Shown: positions 24,401 through 35,800 of the stretch, piece after piece | How the letters are laid out: each line of letters begins with the position of its first letter | Numbering within the stretch: position 1 is the stretch's first letter | The notes under the pieces: model-generated | The model's input: the letters and a program-made list of their open reading frames with translations, nothing else | The model's database searches: none | What the model was told of the DNA's origin: nothing | Program-made: the position numbers and the translations under genes | Assembly (NCBI GenBank): GCA_964035795.1 | Contig: OZ038321.1 | Location: forward strand, 1,928,244-1,992,243 | Reading direction: 5' to 3' | Origin: Pterobdella sp. o SKG-2022 | Lineage: Eukaryota > Annelida > Clitellata > Hirudinida > Piscicolidae | DNA length: 64,000 nt

Positions 24401-27400
24401 AAACAACCAACTAACTCAGTTTTTTTCTAAATTCATTTTCACAGATATGAGCATTTATTTTTTAAATTTGTCTGAAAATGTCATATAAAAAGCTTTTATT
24501 AATAAATTAAGTCTAAATTCTTTTTTTAATACCAAATTTAGAATATAAAACCTTGCATTTTCGCGTACTTGGTTTTGACTATATTTTCAGCATTAATTAT
24601 TTTCTACAACAACAAAATGAACCAAATCCCAACCAAGTGCATGTACGGGAACATGGGAGACAACACTCTGCAGATAGCTGTGCACCTTCTTAATATGTCT
24701 TTCTCTTTCCCCTTTGTTTGTGCGATTTTTGTTAATATGTTTCTAGAAAATTTATTTGGTTGAATGAAATGATCATTCTACTTTTATTTCGACAGTTTGT
24801 CAATTTCATTTTTCATAAACTTCAAGTTATAGATAAGGATGAGAATCGACACATTGTTCACAATTTGAAAAAAAAGTATTATTGAAAATGATAAAAATAC
24901 TGAATAAATTTAGTTCACTGTCTTCCATGAATAATTCAACTCTTGTACTCTTCCATAGTATGACGTGGACTCAAAATTGCCTATCTATTCTATTTGCAAA
25001 AACTGTCTCATTCCTTATGATCACAAGTTCAACGTTCTCAATGACAATGGTGATAAACACATGTCAACTGTTTTAATTGTGTTTATAATTAATTAATCCT
25101 AAAAATATTTTACAGGCTTGATGTATGTTTTTGTTGCACATAACAGGAAGATAAAAGTGGATGATGTTCCGAAATCTGAAAAAAAATATCGAGCAGGATA
25201 TGATAAGTCGAGAATTTTTGAAGATTACAATTTAGAAACGGACTTTGGGGATTTACCTCCCATCAATAGAGAAAACCGCAGTGACGAGACCATTCTGTCT
25301 TTGTTGCTGAAATTGTTCGAAAAACATACAAACAAACTTTACAAACCTATAAATATGAGTATATCAACTTCATTTGATATTTTGTTTACTTTTAACATAG
25401 TTTTATTTGTTTAAACTATTTAGATCCCTTTTCATAATAAATAGTTCATAAAAAACAGGGGGTCCAGAAGCAGCAAGATATGGCTCATATAAAAGCTCGG
25501 GTGTCAGAATCGGTGGTGCAGAATTCTTCATTGGAGAAGTGTTAGACTCTTTAGTAGAGGGTAATGGTGAGGTTTTAAGTTATGTAGAAGACTATGTTAG
25601 AGCTAGGAGTGAAGTTGAAGAACCAGCCCGAGAAGAGGAAGATCGTAAAGCCAGACTGTGAGTAATTGTTTTTTTATTAATTTTTAAAATTTATAATTAA
25701 TAATTAATAATTTATAATTAATAATTAATAAAATAAATAGAAAGCATTCAAAAGTAATCAAATCTCAAATAATTGTATGAAAACCATTTGAAGTAAACGT
25801 ATAGCCCAAGAAAAAAAAGCCAAAGCTTTAGCGAAAATGAAAAAAAAACAGCAAGAATTCAAAACAACAATCACAGGTAAAAATATCTATTTATGATCAG
25901 TATTTTAAGAAGGCCCAAAACTGTATTTCACTGAATTATAACAATCCAAATAGATGAACAAGAAGAACCTGAAACAGCCGATGAACCAGAAGAAGTACCT
26001 CTTTGTTGCCTTTGCAGCAAACCTTTGTTCCAGGGCGATATTGAAGACCTTCCCACAACCGTAGTTCTCGTCACTAGAACTAATTGTGAGCATTAAAAAT
26101 CGGCCATTCAGTTTTAATGCTTTACAAAACTTCATGTTCTAACAGTGATGGGCCACAGAATCTGCAAGCCTCATCCTTTCATGTCTCGTTTAAATATCAA
26201 CACTTTTGCACATAACTTTAAATCTATTCTAGCTTTGAACAAAAAACACTGTCCAAATTCTGTTTGTTATATATTTTCATTTCGATATTTTTTACACTAA
26301 AATTGTTTTAAAATCGTCCCACTGTTTTTCTGATATTTCTTAAACAGGAAGTAGTCACAGATTGGTATGACAATATGTGGGTACAATCTTGTGGTCATGA
26401 AATGCATTTCAGTTGCTACCGCAAGTACATTAGAGAACAAATGGCTAGTATAACATTTGAAAAACTGCTTTTTTTAAAATTGAGATAAAAGAGATATGAA
26501 TTTGATGAAAAATGAATCTATTTAACTTTTTAGAAACATTTGAACGCATTTCCAATAACTTATTTTTTGATAAATTTTACATCAACTTATGATATTTCAA
26601 ATGCATTAAAACAACGTTCGACAATTTCGTGCTAAAGCTTCATGAAAAAGCTAAACCTATTAAAAATTAAAGCTATTTTTAGCTTTCGAATAAATTTATT
26701 CATTTATTTTTAAATTTCTATATGTCTGACAGCATATACGTCCAAAAAATATGAGCCAGTCTTTTTTAATTTTTTTGGTATATTTTTAGTCATACGGACA
26801 AAGATTGCTTCCGGTGAGCGGTCGTTACAAAATCTTTACAAGCGAGTTTTGGTGCCCATATTGTCGCCAACTTTGCAATGGCGTCTTGCCTTCCCTTTCC
26901 ACGCCTATATTTGCGGGACCATTGAGAAAACCAAGAGTTCTCGACTATGAATTTATTCTATCCATTATCAGCGAACCCAGTCAGGTTGAAATATCAATGG
27001 TAAAATTATTTTTTATTTTTTATGAATGATAAGTCATTTAAAGAGTTTTCAAATATTAAAACCTACCATAGGAATCTCTTAACCGTCCAATAAAGCATAT
27101 ATTATCGTATATGGTCGACATTGCGCAAGCTAACCAGGACCAATTTAACACCTTGATCGATCTTTTAAGGTTTTAAAAATATTTCAGTGATCAAAAAGAA
27201 ATTTTCATATCCATCTTATTTTGAATTAAAAATTTTTGAATCACACCAGGTTTGACAACAATGTTATTAAAAAATAGGTTCCAATGATAACTCAGTTTTG
27301 AAAATATTATGAAATTTTTAAAATACCAGAAACAACTTGGAACTTCTATTAATGAACAAAAGTTTATTAGCACAAGAAGAACCACAGAACGGTTATTTTC

Positions 27401-29268
27401 CTCTTAAAAAACTGTTTAAAACTATACCAACAAACTTGATCTACAATATCTGCCGATTTGGCATTGATGACGAGGAAAGAAAAGGAGTGAAAGATGTTCT
27501 GGAGGTTTTGGATCCTGATGATGGTGATGAAAGGTTGGAGGATTGGATTTACTTATCTTTGAAACATAAACTTTATTTTTGAAATCAAACTGTAGTTTAT
27601 TTTTTTTTACTCTTTTATATAACAATAATTGCTCTTTGAGCTTTTTTTTTATAACATGATTCCTTCATCTCAATAGCAGGTACAACTTGGCTCTTGCTGA
27701 CGCCAAACAACTCCTAGTTACTACCGTCATATTCATGTCACAACCCACACATGGTCTGTATAGACACCAATAATTTTCATTTTTAGTTCATTTAAGTTTC
27801 TTTACAGAATTGATAAAAAGTGTAATCCACTTCTTCATGAATCTTTATCTGTTGCAATTGTTATCATGGATGGTAGTTGCCGCTGATGAAGAAGAAATAA
27901 AAGCTTGGATAGTTGAAGAAAACTTGTCTGGCACCCAATTGGACTTCATACTCAGTTTGGCACTCAATCAGTTCCAACAAAAAAAAAGAAGAATAATAAA
28001 AAAAGGAGAAACAAGAGAAATTTATAGTGAAACTTTAAGATCTAGACTGACTGAATTTATGAAGTTTTGCGTAGTTCTTTATTACTCTGTTCTCAACTTT
28101 TGGGATTCTTTGAAAGAAGTAAGTTGTAGATTGACGTTTTCAAATATAAAACATTGGTGAATGCAAATGAAACTCTGTAGAAGGATTTGGAATCTTATGA
28201 ACTATGGGACTTTTACGATCTTCTGCTCGACGGGCAATTATCAGGCGATGACCACATTTCCTTCGTCAAGTGCCATCTGTTTTTGAGATTCATTTTATGA
28301 TTTTTTAATATAAGTATTTTTTAAAATAATTTGGTTAGGTGTTTTGGATGGGGAGAAAACATGATAACAATATATTCTGAAAAGATTTGCAAAGATATTT
28401 ACTTTTTGACCGGGGCTACTAAAGATTTCTATGTATTTTTTTAGTTATACCTCTAATGTAAATTATTAAGTTTGTTTTAATTGCAGATGGTTAGAGATAT
28501 GATGATGGTTGAATGGAAACCTCCGAAGCTAATCTCATTACCAGATAGCTTTGATGAAATACTGGCAATTTTTGAGAAAAAGGGAAAAATAAGGTTTTTT
28601 AATTTGTAATTAAACTAGTTTAGAATTTTAAAGCTCAAGTTGTTGAAAGGATGGATACATCTATAAAAATACTCACAATGCAGTTTCGAAGATACCATAT
28701 TGTTCCCAGAACAGAGATACTGTGTCTGTTTGGTTTGTTCAAGGTATATTGCCATGGAAGCTAGTGATAGGAACGAAATTATTGTTAAAAAATTCAAGGT
28801 TAGTGTTCAATAATGAATTTTAAATTATCCACGTCTATTTGAGTGATGTTCAACACACAGCACATGGAAAGATGCGGCAGGGGAACCTGTATATCTTTGG
28901 AACCTCGACGAAATACTGTACACATAATTTGGGATAAAAGAGCTTCAGTTTGGGATTCTATATATGTAGATGAACAAGGAGAAAGCAATATTCCTTTGGA
29001 GTAAGAAAGTAGTTTTTAACCATGAATTTTCATAATGCTAATGAATTGTACCATCCCAAAACACATGGGTTCGAATTAAAGAAATTGGACTTTTTTAGAC
29101 GTTGTGTTTTTGAAAGTTCCACAGTTTGAACTAATCATAAAACGATTTTTTGACAGCAAAATCACAAAAATGTATCTGTGTCCTCGAAGACTGCATATGT
29201 TAGAGAATATGTGGCTTTTCAACTCTTTCGATGTGTTCGCCAAGAATTGGGATATTAGGATTCATTAA
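15457..29268 (+). CDS. UBR3: UBR3-like E3 ubiquitin ligase, copy A (40 exons)
   Basis: RING-type E3 of the N-recognin family. Exons: 15457-15598, 15827-15961, 16015-16096, 16157-16293, 16419-16541, 16602-16676, 16979-17121, 17192-17408, 17974-18147, 18208-18293, 20444-20569, 21108-21260, 21663-21791, 21988-22040, 22113-22237, 22365-22461, 22739-22793, 23716-23785, 23867-23963, 24156-24222, 24283-24366, 24638-24715, 24959-25049, 25116-25358, 25459-25657, 25794-25876, 25954-26085, 26146-26261, 26348-26443, 26790-26999, 27072-27169, 27330-27533, 27680-27753, 27808-28118, 28181-28278, 28339-28432, 28487-28593, 28684-28798, 28861-29000, 29157-29268. Total 4,971 nt, 1,656 codons plus stop. Human UBR3 is near 1,890 residues. 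UBR box is at about residues 57-122, a basic coiled coil near 995-1020, RING-H2 at about 1038-1161 and UBLC at about 1535-1656. The first ATG after the last in-frame stop region begins MSFKSLLTSKK. An AATAAA lies at 29330. Target proteins are unknown. Confidence 0.93.
15827..16170 (+). other. UBR box of UBR3-A (exons 2-4)
   Basis: Spliced across three exons: SKICT, AVWGENSIAYRCNTCALN, AFCVECFDPDKHEGHDFYKF, EGKCDCGDRD and EGFC. The AVW..SIAYRC..C spacing and GHDF..FR are typical of UBR3 rather than UBR1/UBR2. All zinc-binding Cys/His of the fold that I can place are present, and the acidic CDCGD that lines the substrate pocket in UBR1-type boxes is kept. Whether it binds N-degrons is not known; vertebrate UBR3 has not been shown to bind the classic type 1 or type 2 N-degrons. 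Confidence 0.9.
18914..20080 (+). mobile_element. 5'-truncated LINE (non-LTR retrotransposon) in UBR3-A intron 10
   Basis: Reverse-transcriptase blocks read LYAVFDDFQKAFDSVD, GVRQSCLLSP (where GVRQGC is usual), DFAYDISLL, INKFVYLSNVVNKDGG and LLYGSETWRVT, broken by several in-frame stops and a frame change. The C-terminal GRPKQIWWKS-type block follows. The element is bounded by a 12-bp direct repeat, atttatcacaat, at 18902-18913 and 20081-20092, a target-site duplication. It ends in a short aactaagctaaacta tail with no poly(A). It is dead and has no endonuclease. Confidence 0.9.
20135..20335. mobile_element. Foldback MITE family I, copy 1 (UBR3-A intron 10)
   Basis: A near-perfect palindrome. 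The arms carry gttgacgtaagatag, then caaacactaaggtttattga, acgaagcttttcgtaa and tattttacattat, and the reverse complement follows. Each arm is about 100 bp with almost no spacer. No coding capacity. It sits only 55 bp downstream of the LINE. Confidence 0.9.
25954..26999 (+). other. RING-H2 domain of UBR3-A, split by three introns (exons 27-30)
   Basis: PLCCLCSKPLF supplies the first C-x2-C. Then comes a long loop through MGHRICKPHPFMSRL, then WVQSCGHEMHFSC (C-x-H-x2-H-x2-C) and FWCPYCRQLCNGVLP (last C-x2-C). The extended, interrupted RING is characteristic of UBR3. All eight metal ligands are present, so E2 recruitment is expected. Confidence 0.88.
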
Positions 29269-29891
29269 ATTCTTTTTACTTAAAATATTAATTAAGGTTT
29301 TTCATTTTTTCTTTAAATGTATTCATGAAAATAAACGTGTTTTATAAACACTTGCTTTGATTTTTACAACGAAGGAAAGTTATATCATTTACGTGTTAAA
29401 TTATTAATTAAAAAATAGATTCAAATTACTTTCAAAAACTCAGTTGATCGGGAAAAACATAGTAGTGATATAAAAAAATTATGCCCACATAACTGAAATG
29501 TTACATCCTAATAATTAAGTAAGTCGGCCATTTGATCAGCTCTAGCTGGGGTTTTGGTTTGGCAATTGATTGCTCCACAGGGCGCTACTTCATGTGGACC
29601 ACATCCTGATGAGAATTATTCAAACTATAATCAAAGTAACTCGTGCCCATCAAATTTTATTCTGCTGTCTTTTCTTTTGTCCACTTCTAATCAAAATTAG
29701 TATTAGGTTAATATTAGAATTAATAGTATTTTGGATAGCTACAAAAAATATTTTCTAAATTAATTTTAGTTTATGTTTCACGTATCATTTTGTTTGAAAA
29801 CATAAATTCATAGCTTTTAAAATTGAGATTCTGTTCGAAAGAAACGCAAAAGACTGGAATATCTTTAATTGTATATTATAAAATATAGGAG
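29269..29891. other. Intergenic region between UBR3-A and UBR3-B
   Basis: It contains the UBR3-A 3' end, with a candidate poly(A) signal AATAAA at 29330-29335, an inverted SINE-like family IV copy at 29503-29600, and then AT-rich sequence up to the UBR3-B start. No other gene is seen. The B promoter must lie in this gap of about 0.6 kb or upstream of it. Confidence 0.6.
29503..29600 (-). mobile_element. SINE-like repeat family IV, copy 2 (inverted)
   Basis: The reverse complement reads tggtccacatgaagtagcgc, ctgtgg, caattgccaaacc, a cccagctagagct block and cgacttactta, matching the copies at 15113 and 37584. Confidence 0.75.
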
Positions 29892-32800
29892 ATGCAGATA
29901 TTCAGTTATGATAAAGATGTTAACAAATCCGATCTTCTACAGTTTCCTTCACTCTTAGCTTTCCCTAGAAAATATAAAGATTTTTTGCATGAGTGTGAGG
30001 ATTGTTTATGTATACATCTGATGAATTTTTAGAACCATCTAATGCGTTTTTCAAATATTCGTACGGTACTCACATGCATAATTCAAACTGAAAATTTCTT
30101 AATGAAATCGAGTCTTTATAATAATCACAATAGTTCATTCTCATATTAAGAAATTGTAAAACTGTTTTAGAATTTCCAACTTTTTCTTCACTCAAGAATA
30201 ATTTAAGAGCCAAATTTCTTAATCAGATTTCATATAGGCTTTGTCGTCAACTATCTATCTAACTTGTCTTTAAAATATCGCTTTTTATTATAACAGTGAG
30301 AAATTTTCATAATATTATGTGATGCTAATTCAAAACTTCAAAACATTTTTTGTTGCTTTTTAAATATTTTCATTATTTATCTTTTTTTTCTTCTACACAT
30401 GCTAACCATCAGCAATGTGCTTTGAAAAATAAAAGAAGTATGCAGTTGATATAACATTTGAATGATTTGAATTTATCAAAATAACTACTTTGTTGACACA
30501 AAAGTAAAAAGATATGGCACCTCCAAGATCTGCACAGCTGTCTGGGCGGCAGACTCCATAGCGTACAGATGTAATACTTGTGCACTTAATGCCAACATGG
30601 CGTTGTGTGTAGAGTGCTTTGATCCAGACAAACACAAAAGTTTTGAATTAAATTAAAACGATTTATCTATGTTTCAACACAAAAAATGGTCAAACAGGCC
30701 ATGACTTTAACAAGTTCAGAACGGAGACAGCGGAAGGAAAATGTGATTGTGGAGATGGGGGTATCATGAGACCGGAAGGGTTTGTACAAAAGATAAACTG
30801 AAATAAACTGGATTTATCTATTTTTGAACAACTTTTTTCACCAGTTTCTGTGATAAAGCTTCTATCGAAGTAACACAACCCCCTGAAGATTTAATCGAAT
30901 CTGCCAGAATTCTTCTTCCTCAAATGGTCGTCAAGACCTTTCAAATGTTGTTGAAACAACCTGAATCAAATGACGGTAAAAATTAATGATGTACAGATAA
31001 ACTTGATTTTCAAATACTATTCAAGTATTTTTCAAATTTTAAAATTTGTATGTCATAAACTTATTTTAAAACTTCATTTGATATTATCAACTTTGTGATA
31101 TGATTTTTAATTGCTTGAGCAGCTGGCATTGAATACCTCATGCTGTCCATGCTAGAAGATTATGCAGAGTCGAGCGTTCATTTGAGGGACATTATCGTTT
31201 CAGCTCTCATTGATAAGCAACTTTATAGAAGAAACTTTATGATTGGTAATATTCGAATTTATTTTAAAAATATTTTATTATATGAGTTTCAAAATCAACA
31301 GCAATAGAAAAAAGAGAATCATTATTCAAGAATGCTTGTGAATGCGTGTATAAGCACGGAGAAGACTCCTTTAGAAGTGAGTTACCTTTCGAACTATATC
31401 TAATTATTAGTTCTAAGCTTTGAATCTATTAGTAAAAAAATATTTGAAATGCAAACTTTCTGTATTATAAGATTTAAATTCAAAATCACAAACTTTTCCT
31501 CCTAGATTTGGTCGAACAATCAGACAGAGATAACGTAAACTTGAAAGAAAATATTCTTGATGCTATCTATTTGATGGCTGTGCTAACTTACCATAATACA
31601 ACATTTTTCAAGTTTTTTGTAAAGTTCTCTGCGGATCCTACTTTTAAGGTATGTGATAACGTGAGAAGTTAGTGAAAGAATGGAATATAATAGAACAAAA
31701 TATTTCAATACCTTCTAGAAAAGTCTAGCAAAAGTTTTTTCCCGAAGTTATATTTCTGCAATGTGGTCTTTCAATAAGCGAAAAACTTGGATGTTTGATA
31801 ACATTAACTACAATAGATTCACAGCCCTCTCTTCACAAATCCTTACCTGGTCTTCTCAATCATTATACCTGACTAATGAGCTGAAATTGCCTAGATATAT
31901 TCTGCTGCTTCTTCATTACAGTTTATCCTTATATGTATCTAGTAAGTTTTTTTGTTGAATTTCGTATAAGTTCAGTGAATCAGGTTAAAAATACTTACAC
32001 TGTGTTTGAGATGAGTGCGTTTGAATCATTCTTTGGATTGAAAATCAACAAACACTGATTATGAGAATATTTTATATATCAGTTTATTTTTAAGCAACTT
32101 TTAAACACAAAATTATTTTTATAATCAGTATAAAGAGTGTTCCCAAAGATATAATAGATTTATTTATACCAGGCGATACAAAGAAATATAACTTTGAGAA
32201 TATTCCTGATGGTTTTAAGAAAAACTTATACCTTCCCGTGGCTCAAAACTTGCAATTTATTTTTGGGAATCGCCAGTTTATTTTTGAATTTGCAGAAAAT
32301 CACATGATTTTCAAAATATGGCTCGATATTTTGGTTGAATTCCAAGGTTTTTTTGATATTAAATTATTAACGGCATATGAAAAAACTGGGAAATTTTATT
32401 TTAGGCATAGAAGCAAACGAAAGAAACATGGACCCGGATGTACAGGGTAGAGTTTTGGTACCTTTCGGTGGTATGAATGCCGACTTTGAAGTAGGATTAA
32501 AAGTTATATTGAATAAATATAAATAGAATTTTTATAAACAATTATTTATCTATTCTAATGACTTATTTTTTAAAATATTTCTTTCTTTCTTCAAAAGATA
32601 TGCATATCCCCAGCTTTAATGTTCGTCCAAGCCTTCAAAGAGAGTAGAAGGGCCATTCATAGGACATTGTTCTTTCGGTACGTTGCGGAGTATTCAGTGC
32701 TTGCTCTCAATGAAAATGATAATGTAAACTTTCTTTTTTCTGCCTGTTAAAAATCCAATAAAAGTTTTCGATTCAAATTTTATTGCATTGGGTCAACTTA

Positions 32801-35800
32801 GTTATTTTTATCTTTTAATCTCCCGTTCACCTAAAATAAACAATGTTAAAGTCATAGTAAATACCAGATGACGATCTTATGGTAAATGTGGCAATATTTA
32901 TTTCCACAGCAATCGATGACTATAAGTTTCCACATACCTTTGTTTAGAGTTTTCTTCATGTTCATTGCTTGTGACATACAAACGGGAAATTTTACACACG
33001 AAAATTTTGAATTCGAGCAAGGTTTTATCAAGTTCTTGTTGCCAAATGTATTCAGAATATGGGTAAGAAGTTTGCAATGATTTTTTCACTCAATAAATCG
33101 AAAGAAGAAATTTTAAAAAAATTTTAACATTCAACAATTATAATTACAGTTTTTCACCATTTCATGAACTTTTCAAAATAGAAATAATAGAAATATACGA
33201 TAATTAAAATATCAACCTTCTATCTTACTGCACTCAAGTCAGCAGCATACGAGATGGTTATAAACTGGTGGCCCTTCAATGGTGTTTACGTCCATGAGGC
33301 TAGCAAGCTCTACAAGGTGCCCCACTTCACCACAGGGACTGTGGATCCTGATATCTTTATGGGCCAGGTTTGTTTGAGATTTCTTTTTTGTGGGGCTTGT
33401 ATTGAAAGATTAGTTAGAAGATTAATTCTGTTTTTGTTGAATTTGTTTGTTATGGATGTTATAATGTTAAATTTAAATATGAAACAATATTCAGACTTGG
33501 TGAGGGAATCTTTAGTAAATTAATACGATAATTCTTTATAAAATATATTTTTAACTCTCAATGAAACACTGTAATAAAATTCGGAAACAAACATAACAAA
33601 CGTTTAATATAATATTATGAACCCTTTTGTATCAGTTGGCCGCATCTCAAGTGAATCCCAACTTTTTAGTCCAGACGATTCTAAGTTGGTCGGTATTTGT
33701 CGAAAAATTAATTTACTATTAGTTTTTTTTTGTATAAATTGATGTCAGCCAAAAACCACTGAAAACATAAATTCAATTTCTAGTTTCCACACTCTTTACG
33801 ACTTGGAAAGTAGGAGCAGTAACTACTTTTCTAAGCACCAACCTGCCGCCTTCATAGACCAGGTTTTGCTGTACTTTGCCATGCTGGTAGCTAGCAGAGC
33901 TTTGGCAGGTTTGGGAGAGAGAGGTTGAAACAAGGGAGAATTATTATGAAAGGATTTTTCGATTACTAAAAAGAAAGATTTTTATTTAATTTGTGGGAAA
34001 TTTGCTAATAATGGGTTTTATTTAATTTCTTTAATTATTTAAAAAGGAGAAAATGACGATGGTTCATTGAGGACTGAAGTTATTTGCGTGTTAGCCACCA
34101 AAGAAAGATCAAAACCTGCGCTTTTAGAAATGATACCAGATAGGTTTCAAGTTTCAAATTAATTCAGTTTTAAATTTCCATATTAAGTTTCATTAGTTAT
34201 GTTAAAATTTGACAGTGTTACTTGAAATATATACTATAAAAATTACTTGTACAGAGGAGTGAACTTACAATACAAATGGTTGGAAAACTTGGAACAAATC
34301 TTAGACGATGTTGGTTTGTTTGATAATCGAAAAATATTTATAAGATAACTTTTGTTTAAATTTTCAAAATCAAACCGTCAGTACATCTCAGTCTAATGAC
34401 AAAAATTTGAGGTTTAAAGCAAACTAAGCCTATCCTTCATATAATTTTAAATAATAATATATGATTTTCAGTTAAAATTACGTTTTTTGAAATTCATTTT
34501 TTTTATTCTTAAGGTGGCCATTTTAGAAAATAAACATTTTGGTGCAAGTAACGAGCCATTATCGAGAACATTCAGTTTGAAACGTACGTTTGTGTATGCT
34601 GGATAGAAAAACCTCTATATTTTTTTTTAATTCTTCGAGTCAAACGTAAATATTCAAATGAAAATACTTTTAGAAGTTTATTTTAGTCTACGAAGCTTTT
34701 CGTATGAGAAACTTATTATCGAGTGGAGGTACAAATATTTGAAAAACTCAAGTTCATCTCACCAAAAGCTTTTTGAACTGTAATAAACTTCAAAAAGTGT
34801 TTTTAGTTGAACATTATATATAGTAATAATTTTAATGAAATATAGTGATTCATATAAGAACTTTTTTAATTGTTCAAAAGTCTTCTTTCCAAACTCCAAC
34901 AATAAACAGCAAGGGTCTTTATTGAAGAGTTTGATCCCATATTGGCCCACATGAGGTCTGTTCATATGGGCGGGATGGAAGTTTCCATCGCCAACTATTA
35001 CAAGAGGTTTAGAGCTATAGTTTGAAGAAAAATCAAAAATTTTTATAATAACTTGATGGATTTTTGTTAGTAAGTTTAAATTCATTCAAGTGTCGAAAGG
35101 GAAAGGTTGAATCGAGACAAAATAGCTCTTTGGCCCCCTTATCGGAAACCATTGAAGGTGACTATGAACTATTTATGAATATTTTGATTGAAATAATTAA
35201 TATTATTTATTTTATAAATATTATTTTTTTTATACATTAAGCGCACTAAAATATAAAAAGCTATATATAGAAATTTATATATAGAACAATATATAGAAAT
35301 TCATATATAGAACTATATATAGAAATATCATTATAAACTAAATAGAATTTCAAAGGAAGAAAATAATTAGTCCGGTAAATATTAATAAATTTTAAATAAT
35401 TGATATTTTAGGAGCACCATCCTTTCCTAGATGGTTTCACAAACTTTCTTCATTGCATCTCACTCCACGCCTTACTCTTCAAAATCCTCTATAGGGTAAT
35501 GTGCTTTTTATTTAAAAATAGAATATCTTGATTTAAAGAATCAAAATTTATTATAGTTGAAGTATTATGTTTTTAATTTTAACCATTATTATTATTATTA
35601 TTATTTTATTTATTATTATTATTATTCAATTATATTCAGTAAATACAGAAATAAATAGATAATAATAATTTTTTAAAGCCAGATTAAAAGATTTTTGAAC
35701 ACTAATGGTTTTCATTAAAAGACATGCTTAAAAATTTTAATTTTTAACAAAAAGCTTTGTATTTGATAATAAACAATTATTCAAACCGATTAAACCCAAC

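Noticed and set aside
24593..24637. A longer exon 22 in UBR3-A starting at the cag before 24593
   Set aside because: The phase does not fit exon 21, and copies B and C both start the 78-nt exon at the equivalent of 24638.
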